Shown piece by piece: positions 33,921-43,500 of a DNA stretch of 64,000 nucleotides. The translations under genes were made by a program, and so were the position numbers. The stretch is taken from positions 124,001 through 188,000 of the forward strand of contig JAJVIF010000002.1 of NCBI GenBank assembly GCA_022072165.1. The letters run 5' to 3'. This DNA is from a bacterium. Its GTDB lineage: Bacteria; JAJVIF01. The notes below the pieces were generated by a model that was given only the letters and a program-made list of their open reading frames with translations, was not told where the DNA came from and did no database searches. Within the stretch, counting starts at the first letter, position 1; the number at the start of each line of letters is the position of its first letter.

Positions 33921-35974
33921 GGCGCTGCGATTTTCGGGGGCGCGAATTCCGCGCCGTGGCGCGCGAGGAACTCCGCGATCGGGATCGCCCCCAGGTCGCC
34001 TTCATGGCGACGTCGCACTGCCACCTGTCCGCTCTCTTTTTCTTTGCCACCGACGATCAGCAGATACGGCACCTTTTGGATTTCGCCCTCGCGAATCTTG
34101 AAGCCGATCTTTTCGTTCCGGATGTCGGCATGGGCCCGTATCCCGGCGGCGAAGAGTTCCGCCGCCACCGCCTGGGCGTAGTCGGCCTGGGCATCGGTGA
34201 TGTTCATCACCCGGACCTGCTCCGGCGCGAGCCAGGCCGGAAAGTTCCCCGCCACATGCTCGATGTAGACCCCCAGGAACCGTTCGATAGTTCCGAGGAT
34301 CGCCCGATGGACCATGATCGGCTGGTGCTTGCTGTTGTCGGAGCCGATGTACTGCAGCCCGAAGCGTTGCGGCAAGTTGAAGTCGCACTGGATGGTCGCA
34401 CCCTGCCAGGTCCTGCCGATGGCATCGCGCATGAAGAAGTCGATCTTCGGCCCATAGAAGGCGCCCCCCCCCGGATCCAGGCCGTAGTCCATGCCCCGGG
34501 CTTCCAGCGCCTCGATGAGTTTGCCGGTCGCCAGGTCCCAGATCTCATCGCTCCCCACCGACTTCGCCGGCTTGGTGGCCAGCTTCGCGGTATAGGGGAA
34601 GTCCATGGTGGTGTAGAGGAAGTCGACAAAGTCGATGACCCCCACCAGTTCGTCCACCAGCTGATCGGGGGTACAGAAAATGTGGGAGTCGTCCTGGGTC
34701 AGGGCCCGGACCCGCATCAGTCCGTGGAGGACACCACTCCGTTCATAGCGGTAGACCGTCCCGAATTCGAAGAAGCGTCGGGGGAGCGACCGGTAGCTGT
34801 GCTGCTCATCGCGGAAGATCACGATGTGTCCGGGGCAGTTCATCGGCTTGAGGCCGTACTGCGCCCCATCGTGATGCTCGAAGACATACATGTTTTCCCC
34901 GTAGTTCTCCAGATGCCCGGAAGTCTGCCACAGGGTGGACTTGAAGAGGTGCGGGGTCGCGACGATCTCATAACCGCGGGCCAGATGGTTCTGGAGCCAC
35001 CAGTCCATCAGGACCTGCCGCAGCAGCGCCCCTTTCGGCTTATAGAGCGGCATCCCGGACCCGACAATCTCCGGGAACATGAAGAGTTCCATCTCCTGCC
35101 CGAGCTTCCGGTGATCCCGCTTTTTGGCTTCCTCGAGCATGGTCAGGTAGTCATCGAGGTCCTGCTTCTTGAAGAAGACGGTGCCGTAGATGCGCTGAAG
35201 CATCGGGTTCTTTTCCGAGCCCTTCCAGTACGCCCCGGACGTTGCGAGGAGCCGGACATGCTTCAGTTCGCCGGTGGACTGGACATGCGGTCCCCGGCAG
35301 AGATCCCAGAAGCGATCCTGTTTGTAGATGGTGATGGTGAGGTCGGCGGCTGGCGTCGCTGGCGCATCGACAGCATTGGCCGCTGCCCCGAGTTCGCCCC
35401 CTGCGAGTCGGGGTGCGACCGCCAGTTCCGCATCGTCTTCCGCATCGAACGCCACGTCACCGCCGCTTGCCAGAGCCTTTTCCAGTAATGACCTCAGATG
35501 CTCCGCCTTCAGTTGTTCGCCCTGTGCTTCCAGCCGGGCGATGGCGACATCGAAGGTTAATTCCTCTCGCTCGATAGGCAGGTCCTCTTTCGCGAGCCGT
35601 CGCATTTCCGCTTCGATCCTCGCGAGGTCTTCTTCGGTGAAGGGGCGCTCCACCTGGAAGTCATAGAAGAAGCCGTCTGCAGTGGCTGGCCCAAACCCCA
35701 GTTTGGCGCTGGGGAAGAGATTCTGGACCGCATTCGCCAGCAGGTGGGCTGCACTGTGGCGGAGCACATCGAGACCTTCCGGGTCGCGGCTGGTGACGAT
35801 GGTGAGAGCCAGATCCTCGGTCAGGGGAGTGCGCAAATCGTAGAAGGTGCCATTGCTGCGAGCCCCGAGGGCCATTCGGGCGAGGTTGGGACTGATGCTG
35901 GCAGCGACTGTCAGTGGGGTGACCGGACCATCAAACTCTTTGAGGCTGCCATCGGGCAGAGTGATGCGGATCAT
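33908..35974 (-). CDS. thrS: Threonyl-tRNA synthetase
   Basis: This 688-residue class II synthetase charges tRNA-Thr. An N-terminal TGS domain (MIRITLPDGSLKEFDGPVT) is followed by the second additional domain with its HxxxH (HSAAHLLANAVQ), which edits Ser-tRNA. The catalytic core contains the zinc Cys in KPMNCPGHIVIF, motif 2 (EFGTVYRYERSGVLHGLMRV), and motif 3. The anticodon-binding domain is C-terminal (PEQVRVMNITDAQADYAQAV). An insert between the editing domain and core (ELAVAPRLAGGELGAAANAV) is Ala-rich. GGGAG lies 6 bases before the ATG. Confidence 0.97.
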   Translation of the reverse strand: MIRITLPDGSLKEFDGPVTPLTVAASISPNLARMALGARSNGTFYDLRTPLTEDLALTIVTSRDPEGLDVLRHSAAHLLANAVQNLFPSAKLGFGPATADGFFYDFQVERPFTEEDLARIEAEMRRLAKEDLPIEREELTFDVAIARLEAQGEQLKAEHLRSLLEKALASGGDVAFDAEDDAELAVAPRLAGGELGAAANAVDAPATPAADLTITIYKQDRFWDLCRGPHVQSTGELKHVRLLATSGAYWKGSEKNPMLQRIYGTVFFKKQDLDDYLTMLEEAKKRDHRKLGQEMELFMFPEIVGSGMPLYKPKGALLRQVLMDWWLQNHLARGYEIVATPHLFKSTLWQTSGHLENYGENMYVFEHHDGAQYGLKPMNCPGHIVIFRDEQHSYRSLPRRFFEFGTVYRYERSGVLHGLMRVRALTQDDSHIFCTPDQLVDELVGVIDFVDFLYTTMDFPYTAKLATKPAKSVGSDEIWDLATGKLIEALEARGMDYGLDPGGGAFYGPKIDFFMRDAIGRTWQGATIQCDFNLPQRFGLQYIGSDNSKHQPIMVHRAILGTIERFLGVYIEHVAGNFPAWLAPEQVRVMNITDAQADYAQAVAAELFAAGIRAHADIRNEKIGFKIREGEIQKVPYLLIVGGKEKESGQVAVRRRHEGDLGAIPIAEFLARHGAEFAPPKIAAPVPR

Positions 35975-36104
35975 GGGAACTCCCGTGATGCGCCCGCGAT
36001 ACGAGGGCGGAGTCGCGTAAAGGGGACCGCCCCGAAAGAGCAGTCAGGAGGGTCACTATACCTGACTGTACTGGTCGGATAGCAGTCCCTTCCCATTGCA
36101 TGGG

Positions 36105-36134
36105 AAAGCAAAAGGGGCGCCCGGTGGGCACCCC
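36105..36134 (-). terminator. Intrinsic terminator of the 36167-38530 gene
   Basis: A 9-bp stem (36114-36122 with 36126-36134, one G-U pair) with a 3-base loop is followed on the minus strand by TTTTGCTTT. It lies 33 bases after the stop codon, and separates the lipoprotein from thrS. Confidence 0.9.
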
Positions 36135-36166
36135 GTAGTAGCTGTGTCATGCCAGTCAGCCGGAGC

Positions 36167-38530
36167 CTACGGGCAGGTGAAGACCTCGACGTTGTCGATG
36201 GACCAACCGCAAATCGGGTTGGCGTAGCCAAAGTTGGTTGGATCAGTGATCGAGAAGCGCAGGATCGCGTTGCCACCGACTTTGGAATCAATGTTCACGA
36301 CCGGTGTTTCAACGACGCCAGCTGCCGAACCAGTCGCGGTATAGACTGGAGTGCCCCAGCTTGTGCCACCATCGGTCGAGACGTAGATCGCCCAGGTTGC
36401 AGAGCTCACATCGACGTTGCGGAAGGAGTTGAAGCGCAAGCGTGCAGCGGTCTTCCCTGCGAGGTTGATGGCCGGGCTCACGACGTTGTTATTCAGGCCA
36501 GCGGCGTAGTCGTTGTTGTATGACCCACAAAACCCGCTGTCCGGCCCCGTATGCCACTTGAACCCGGATTGCCCGGTGATAACGGTGCTACAACGGGCGA
36601 AAGCCGACCAACCATAGCCGTCCGTGTTGGGGAGGCCGAAACCGCCAGCAACCCAGGCGTTGTTACCCGTCAGGGATTCGAAGTCCGCATTGAAGACCTG
36701 CGTCCCTTCGGTGATGGGGTTGGTGCACGGGGGAATCGGATCAACCGTCAGCACGGCACCACCGACGTTGGTCGCCAGATTGGTCGCCGCAGAAGCGCCA
36801 TCGACCAGCCGGACAGCCAGCGTTCGGGTCTCGCCGACCAACGGGTTGGACAGGTTGTACACCGGGGAGGCGTAGGGGCCGAACGGACCCGCGCCAGGGG
36901 CAAGGCCGCTGGCGACAGTCACGAAGCCACCACCGTTATCCCAGTCGACCTGGATGTTGAAGGTCGGGCTGTCGGAATCAACGACCGTGCTGACGGTGAC
37001 GCTGGTCGAACCACCATTCATGATGGTCGTCGGCGCCATGCTCCAGTTACCGGTAGGCAGGATGTTGCCAGGAAGCTGGTTGACGGTGAAAGCCTGGTAG
37101 GTCACCGGCACCGGCGGGTTGGACGCCGGGGCCAGGTTGCCATCGAGGACCAGCCAGAGGGGGCTGGAGGCTTCGACATCCGTCGCGCGCACCATGCCGG
37201 TGATATCACCGAAGGACTGGCCGGAACCAGCAGCCTTGGTGACAGCCTTTTCATAGAAGAGGCCATCGCCAGGAGCACCGCTGTCCTGAGCGGCATCGCC
37301 ACCATAGGCGCTGTCGTCGTCCAGCACAGTGGTGCCGGGATCCCAGGAGTCGATCGCGGTCGCATCACCGAGGACACCCGGAATACAAACAGCCAGGGCG
37401 GGCAGGCCGCTTTCGCCCTGCGCGACGTTGGTGAAGGAGGCATCCAGTGACAGATCACTCTCGGTGGTTTCCGTGGCCCGGGCATCCCAGTCCTCAACCC
37501 GGAAGCTCAGAGTCGAGGCCGAGATGTTGTCAGCCATAAAGCCGCCGGACTCCGCCAGAAACTCGATGCGGGAAACGTCGAGGGCGCCGTGGGGCATGCG
37601 ATACGCGAAGAGGCTCGCATCCGGGCTCGCCGGAGGCAGGCGATTGGCGCGTCGCTGCGCGCCATTGGTGCCACCGCGCGGATCGTTGTACTTGGCGAGG
37701 ACCGCGATGTCGAGGCTGAAGCCGCCGCTCAGGGCGTTTGTGTCCAGCGACACGGTATTGGCGCTGATCTGCCCCTGATTCAGGACCCCATAGCCAGTCC
37801 AGCCGGTGTTCCCCGCGCCATACTCGCTGCGGGTCCAGCCATCGCTGCCGAAATTCCCGGTCGGGGTGCCGCCATTGGAGACACCAACCCGGGAACCGTT
37901 GCCGGACTCATCGACCAGCTGGCGGTACGGGAAGGTGTTCGCAGTCAGCCCACTCAGGGAGATCATGCCGCCCGGGCTGAAATACGCATCAGCATTGGCG
38001 ACGAGTTCCGTATTGGCGACCCGGTCGGTGAAGTAGGTGTTGCCGGTCGCTGACGGGACATCGGCCAGGAAGAGGACCATGCCCGCCACACCCAGGTCAG
38101 ACCGGTTGGTCGAGCCATTGGGGGCTCCCGTGGGGTTGTTCGGCGCCGGGAACGGATGCGCGATGGTGTAGTCCAGATCGATGGTGGTCGCGGTCGCGGC
38201 AACTCCCGTCACACGGAAGGAATTCGCGCGGAAGAAGCCATCGATGGGCAGCAGGTACAGATCATCATTCGCCTGTGCCGCACGGACCGCTTTCAGCTCG
38301 CTGGTTGCCGACAGTGTGGCGGCGTCCACATGGACCGTATAGAGGGCCACGGCGGCCTGAACGATGTCGCCGTGCTGATAGATGGAGCCGAGTTCGCCGG
38401 AAGCCATGGCTACCGGGGTCGGGTCGAGAGCAGGGGTGTCGGTGGGGGTCGCGACGGGGGTCGTGCCATTGCTACAGCCGAGAGCGCTGAGCGCGAGCAG
38501 ACTGGCGATCCACCAGGACGTGTTGCGCAT
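36167..38530 (-). CDS. Giant lipoprotein: shared surface module plus jelly-roll domain
   Basis: This 787-residue protein starts at ATG 38530 (MRNTSWWIASLLALSALGC), with AGGAG 8 bases upstream and a lipobox Cys at 19. Residues about 60-430 are homologous to the lipoprotein at 20355-23201 (HPFPAP, NRSDLGVAG, FPYRQLVDESGN, GVSNGG, NTGWTGYGVLNQGQ, AKYNDPRGG, FAYRMPHGALDVS, VEDWDARAT). A PKD-like Ig segment lies in the middle. The last 190 residues resemble a MAM or immune-inhibitor-type jelly-roll (IYVSTDGGTSWGTPVY, ICGWSIDNVEVFTCP). It is surface exposed; the ligand is unknown. Confidence 0.8.
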   Translation of the reverse strand: MRNTSWWIASLLALSALGCSNGTTPVATPTDTPALDPTPVAMASGELGSIYQHGDIVQAAVALYTVHVDAATLSATSELKAVRAAQANDDLYLLPIDGFFRANSFRVTGVAATATTIDLDYTIAHPFPAPNNPTGAPNGSTNRSDLGVAGMVLFLADVPSATGNTYFTDRVANTELVANADAYFSPGGMISLSGLTANTFPYRQLVDESGNGSRVGVSNGGTPTGNFGSDGWTRSEYGAGNTGWTGYGVLNQGQISANTVSLDTNALSGGFSLDIAVLAKYNDPRGGTNGAQRRANRLPPASPDASLFAYRMPHGALDVSRIEFLAESGGFMADNISASTLSFRVEDWDARATETTESDLSLDASFTNVAQGESGLPALAVCIPGVLGDATAIDSWDPGTTVLDDDSAYGGDAAQDSGAPGDGLFYEKAVTKAAGSGQSFGDITGMVRATDVEASSPLWLVLDGNLAPASNPPVPVTYQAFTVNQLPGNILPTGNWSMAPTTIMNGGSTSVTVSTVVDSDSPTFNIQVDWDNGGGFVTVASGLAPGAGPFGPYASPVYNLSNPLVGETRTLAVRLVDGASAATNLATNVGGAVLTVDPIPPCTNPITEGTQVFNADFESLTGNNAWVAGGFGLPNTDGYGWSAFARCSTVITGQSGFKWHTGPDSGFCGSYNNDYAAGLNNNVVSPAINLAGKTAARLRFNSFRNVDVSSATWAIYVSTDGGTSWGTPVYTATGSAAGVVETPVVNIDSKVGGNAILRFSITDPTNFGYANPICGWSIDNVEVFTCP

Positions 38531-38826
38531 AGTGCCAACTCCTGTGAGGTGTCGAGAGTCAGAAAAGTTCCTGAAGCCAAACTCTGCCAGTCTGCTGGAA
38601 GCGTTGCAGCGCACTCCCCTGGCCATTCATGTTGGCAGTTAGCTTCGGACTGGCGGAGAGCCTGGCTGCCATCGCACATTCCATACTGCTGGTGCGACTG
38701 CAGGGCCGGTTTTACCAACCGGCACGAAGTCAAGCTCGGGGGTTGCTTCAGGACATGGAGACTCTACCAGATGTCGAACCGGCTTGTAAAGGAAGATGTA
38801 CTGGTTCGGAGCGACTTTTGTGCGGG

Positions 38827-40239
38827 ATGTGCTTTACTACGAAGGTGACCCGCTCTTCCTCCACTCCGGACCCGGTTGCGATCGATGGGCTGCCCTGCTG
38901 GCAGGACATCGGGATCGTCGACCTGAACGCGCAGGGCGAGGGTGTCGGACGGCATGAAGGGCAGGTCGTGTTCGTCCCTTTCACGATCCCCGGAGAGATT
39001 GTCGATGTCCAGCTCACCAGCCGGCGTCCAACCTTCGCACGAGGTGAGGCACAAACCCTGAGGCTGCCCGCCCCGACCCGCGCCAAAGCGCGCTGCGAAG
39101 TCTTCGGCAAGTGTGGCGGCTGCCAGTATCAGCACATGGCGTATCCGGCTCAGCCCGATATCGCCGCCGCCAGTGTCCTGGGCAACATCCGCAAGATGCT
39201 GCGGAACTGGGATCTGCCTGAACCGGAGCTGATCAGTTGCCCGGAGCCTTACGGCTATCGCACACAAACCCGACTGCAGTTTCAGCGGATTGAGGGCACT
39301 CCCCGACTCCCGGGGTATGTCGACCTGGACGGGGCGGTCCTGCCGGTCAGCGCTTGCCCGGTGCTGCATCCGGTACTTCAACAGCTATTGGCCGCACTGC
39401 AGCAGCCTCTTGCTCAGGAGGCCATGCAGCAACAACTCCTCGCGCTGGATATGCGGTTTGTCACGATGCAGAGCAACCGGGATGGCAGCGAGTGCGCCCT
39501 CCTCTTCCACACCTTCGAACTGCTCAATGTGAAAAAGAACTGGGATCGGGAGTTGTGGGGCGAGTGCTGGCTGGCCCTGCAGGAGCAGGTTCCCGCCCTG
39601 GTCGGCCTGGTGATCGATAATGGCCAGACCGATGTCGGCTTCGGGCAAAACTTTACCAGCGAACGAGGCAGCCTCGCACCGCTGATCCCCCTGGGAGCGT
39701 TTAAGCAGAACAACGCGTTCATTGAAGATGCCGTCTACGAGCTGGTATTGCGCTGGCTTGATCCGCAGGCTGGCGAGACGGGCATCGATGCCTATTGCGG
39801 GCGTGGCGAGTTAACGGCCCGACTGGCGGATGCCACACCGGGCGGGCAGATTGTCGGTATCGAGTCCGCACCGGTCTGGTTCGATCAGGGACATCACATC
39901 AATCAGGACGATTTGCCAGGGACCCTGGCGCAGCGTATCCGGTTCGTACAGCACACGGTCGAACAGTGGCTCCCCGGGCAGCCCACGCCGTCATGGATAG
40001 TCTGCAATCCGCCCCGTAAAGGCATGGAACCGCCGGTGCTGGACTGGCTCAAAGCCAGCGGTCCGGAACGGTGGATCTACATCTCCTGCAATCCCGCGAC
40101 CTTCGCCCGGGACTGCACTCCGCTGGCAGACCACTACCGGGTGACCCGACTCGCCTGCCTCGACATGTTTCCCCAGACTTCCAAGATGGAACTGGTAGCA
40201 CTCTTCGAGCGTTGTCCGGCACCTGCGGCGGCAGGTTAG
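38827..40239 (+). CDS. 23S rRNA (uracil-5-)-methyltransferase, RlmD/RumA type
   Basis: This is a 470-residue SAM-dependent RNA m5U methyltransferase. A TRAM domain (IGIVDLNAQGEGVGRHEGQV) precedes a [4Fe-4S] cluster motif CEVFGKCGGCQY with a likely fourth Cys in LPVSACPVL. The catalytic domain has GIDAYCGRGELTARLADAT and the nucleophile in YISCNPATFARD (about C421). RlmD, RlmC and TrmA cannot be told apart here; the cluster favours the RlmCD group. The start at ATG 38827 is the nearest to the TRAM domain, but its ribosome-binding site is weak, and ATG 38755 or 38629 are alternatives. Confidence 0.88.
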   Translation: MCFTTKVTRSSSTPDPVAIDGLPCWQDIGIVDLNAQGEGVGRHEGQVVFVPFTIPGEIVDVQLTSRRPTFARGEAQTLRLPAPTRAKARCEVFGKCGGCQYQHMAYPAQPDIAAASVLGNIRKMLRNWDLPEPELISCPEPYGYRTQTRLQFQRIEGTPRLPGYVDLDGAVLPVSACPVLHPVLQQLLAALQQPLAQEAMQQQLLALDMRFVTMQSNRDGSECALLFHTFELLNVKKNWDRELWGECWLALQEQVPALVGLVIDNGQTDVGFGQNFTSERGSLAPLIPLGAFKQNNAFIEDAVYELVLRWLDPQAGETGIDAYCGRGELTARLADATPGGQIVGIESAPVWFDQGHHINQDDLPGTLAQRIRFVQHTVEQWLPGQPTPSWIVCNPPRKGMEPPVLDWLKASGPERWIYISCNPATFARDCTPLADHYRVTRLACLDMFPQTSKMELVALFERCPAPAAAG

Positions 40240-40269
40240 TTGCCGCACTCCCTGTGGGTGTGGTACGTT
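40240..40269 (+). promoter_or_regulatory. Possible promoter of tRNA-Trp
   Basis: TTGCCG (40240-40245) and TACGTT (40264-40269) are 18 bases apart and end 30 bases before the tRNA, a sigma-70-like layout. The match to consensus is partial. Confidence 0.25.
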
Positions 40270-40299
40270 GCCCGTTGCGTCTGAAAAGGCGGCGAGCAC

Positions 40300-40372
40300 A
40301 GGTCCGTGGCTCAATTGGTAGAGCATCGGTCTCCAAAACCGAGGGTTGGGGGTTCGAGTCCCTCCGGGCCTA
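40300..40372 (+). tRNA. tRNA-Trp (anticodon CCA)
   Basis: The full cloverleaf is visible: acceptor AGGTCCG with CGGGCCT, anticodon stem TCGGT/ACCGA with loop CTCCAAA (anticodon CCA), a 5-base variable loop, a TTCGAGT T-loop and discriminator A. The 3' CCA is not encoded, so it is added after transcription. Confidence 0.97.
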
Positions 40373-40381
40373 AAGGTTCCG

Positions 40382-40413
40382 GGCCACCATCACCCGATGG
40401 TGGCCTTCGCTTT
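40382..40413 (+). terminator. Intrinsic terminator of tRNA-Trp
   Basis: A perfect 10-bp stem (40382-40391 with 40396-40405), 4-base loop, is followed by TTCGCTTT. It lies 9 bases after the tRNA. Confidence 0.85.
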
Positions 40414-40515
40414 CCCCGGCGGAATTCCTTTGATGCTTCCCGAGCCCTGGCAAAACAGAAACATGCACCCACCAGAGCAGGTGCATGTCGGTACTGAGTC
40501 CGAATTTCGGGCGGG

Positions 40516-43500
40516 TTACGCGGGAGCGACCAGTACGTCGAAGTACCGGTTAATCCGACCGCCAGATTCATCCTGCGCCTGCACTGTGACCGTGTAACGC
40601 CCCGGTGCAGCATAGATGTGCGCCGGATTCGTCCCCTCCACAACTTCAGAGCCGTCTCCAAAGTCCGTACTGAAGGTGACCGCTTCATCCTCCACGTCAA
40701 TGGTGCCGCTCAGATCGAGCGTGAAGCCGGTCAGCGCAGAAAAGACCAGAGTGCCACCGACTGGCACAATGTCGATGAGAGGTGCGACGTTGTCGGCGAA
40801 CGGCCCGACTGCTACCAGGATATTGGACTGGCTGGAAGCTCCGAGGGTGTCGGTCACGACCAGGGTCACTTCGTAGAAGCCAGGGTCGGCATATGTGTGC
40901 GATGGTGCAGTCCCGATGTCGGCATTCCCATCACCGAAGTCCCATGCAAAGGATTCCTCCGAGAGCGTGCCATCGGGATCAATCGCGAAGTCTGCCGCGA
41001 AGTTGACTGTGAGCGGGGCATCGCCGACATACGCGTCCACGCCGGCCAGTGCCACCGGCGGAATGTTCGGCGGGGCTTCCACTACCCGGACCAGCAACTG
41101 GGCCGAGACAAAGCGCTGCGGGTCGGGCTCCGGCAACAACTCGGAAGCGATCATCGTGACCTGATACAGCCCGGGCAGAGCGTAGATGTGCATTGGGTTG
41201 GCATCGCCAGACACCTGGCCATCACCAAAGTCCCAGCCGATGATCTGAATCGCCTCGCCTTCCGGGTCGTGCGTGCCGGTGGAGAAGAACTGCATACTCA
41301 CGCCGGTCGGCGACTGAATCGGGAGGGCGGTCGCGCGGGCGACCACGCGTGCTCCGAGACCAAAGGGCGGCCCCAGGGACACGAAGATCGGGATGGCGGT
41401 CGCGCCCGTCCGGCCATCTTCGTCCGTCACTGTCAGGATGACCGAGTGGTTCCCCAGCGTCGAGAAGGTTTTGGTCACGACCGCACCCGTGTCGGTGCTT
41501 CCATCATCCGTGAACTGCCAGTCGTAGCTGCTGATGGCGCGTCCGATGGGGCTGAAGGAGGCGCTGGCATCGAGTTCCACGGTCACCGAGTTCTCGGCAA
41601 ACGTAGGACCCTGCGGCTCGATGATGGCAAAGGGCTGCTCTTCGTCGAACTCCGCAATCACCTGGATCTGCGCTTCTGCAAAGCCCGTCCGTGGCGGGGT
41701 GCCGTCATCAGTGATCTGGAGCGTGACGAAATAGAAGCCTTCTTCGGGGGGTGTCGTATAGGTGTGGGTGGGATTCGGCAGAGCGCTGGTGTTGCCATCC
41801 CCGAAATCCCAGAAGTAGTTCGCCAGGTTGTTCCCATCGGGGTCGTTGGAACCGAGGGATGAGAACTGCACGGGCTGATTGACTTCTGCCACGGGCGGTG
41901 CCGTGATGAAGACTTCCGGTGCCAGGTTGCTCGCCGCATTTACCTTAATGACCACGGTGTCACTGGACCGGTCATTGGGCGCTCCGAGACCGGAGTTGTC
42001 GATGACCTGCAGGGTCGCGGTGTAGCCCTCGCCGGTCAGGTCGGGTTGCACGTAGGTGTACTGCGGGTTCGGCAGGATGCTGACGCCCCCACCGCTGACC
42101 GCCGGGTCACCGAAGTTCCAGAGGTAGCTGGTGATGGTGCCATCCGGGTCGTTAGAACCGGCGGAGCTGAAGGAGACCGTCAACGGAGCTTCGCCTTCGG
42201 TCGGCTCCGCACCAGCGACTGCGATCGGCAGCTGATTATCCGGGCGGGCCTCGGCGATGATCTTCACCGTAAAGGTGTCTGTTCCGCCATCGACGTCCTT
42301 GAGGGTCGCGACGAAGTTGTACTCGCCAGGATTCACGTACGGCTTCTTGACCGTCGTGTAGTTGGCGAAGGGCTCGTTGTTGAGCTGCGGCCCATCACCG
42401 AAGACGATGGTGATGCGACCGGTGGCGAAGATATCGCTGTCAGCGTCGCTGGAGCAGAGGAACTTGAACTCGGGGCTGAACGGCACCTGGCCCCGGACTT
42501 CGCCCCCTTCGATGGCCGGAATCGCTTCCGAAACGCAGAGGTCGGGATTCGCATTCGCCACCGCGGTCACCTGGACCTGAGCGGTGGCCTGGCCGGTGGG
42601 GTCGCCATCATCCGTCGCTGTCAGCCGGATCGTGTAAGTCCCAGGGGCCGTGTAGGTGTGATTGACCGCCTGGCTGACATCAATCGGAGAGCCCGGCAGC
42701 AACGTCTCAGGTGTGCTATCTCCCCAGTTGATGGCGACTGATGCGAGATTGCCATCCGGGTCGGACGTGCCACTGGCAGACACGATGACACCCAGCTGGC
42801 CATTGGAAATGCGGCCTGATCCCGAGGCAGGATCAAGCAGGGTGATTTTTGCTTTGGGGGGCAGGTTTGTGATGGCGCCATTCGGACCCACCACAGAGAG
42901 GACATTCGACTGCACACAGACCGAGCAGCCGCTCCCCAGCTGATTTTGTGGATAGGTGGTCGGATCACCGAAGTAGTCGGGAATGAAGTAGTCGGCCCGG
43001 AGGTTGCGCTGCAGTTCATCGACCGCTGTCAGCGCCAGGGGATTACCGGGGCGAGACAGGGCATCGCCAGGGCGGAAGGGGGTCATGGTCAGGGCGACCC
43101 GGCTGGAGATGCCTTCGCTGGCAGTCGGATTCGGGCTCAGGGCGATCGTGGAACCGGCGGTGTAGTCCGCTACAGCGAGAAGACCCTTGGACTGGTCGAC
43201 CTGGAAGATCGGAGTGCCATCAGCGCCGGAAAGGCTCAGGCTGCGGGGGGCGACCGGAATCGCCACCAGCACATTCTGGTTGTCGCCAGTGTAGCCGGCA
43301 TCCGCTGCTGTCGGGCGGACTTTCACCAGCAGATAACGCTGGCCGCTACGAAGATTGGCAGGCACCGGGCCGTTGCCGAAAACATCGTCGAAAGCGGCAC
43401 GGATCGCGGTTTTTGTTGCGCTGCCCGCCACCGCCAGTTGCTGCTGGAAGTAGGTATTCTGCGTGCCACCGGCGGAGAGCCGGTCGAGAAATTTGCGGTA

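Noticed and set aside
33872-35488. 538-codon open frame on the plus strand opposite thrS
   Set aside because: It is antisense to a full-length threonyl-tRNA synthetase with all motifs; the long frame results from high G+C codon bias.
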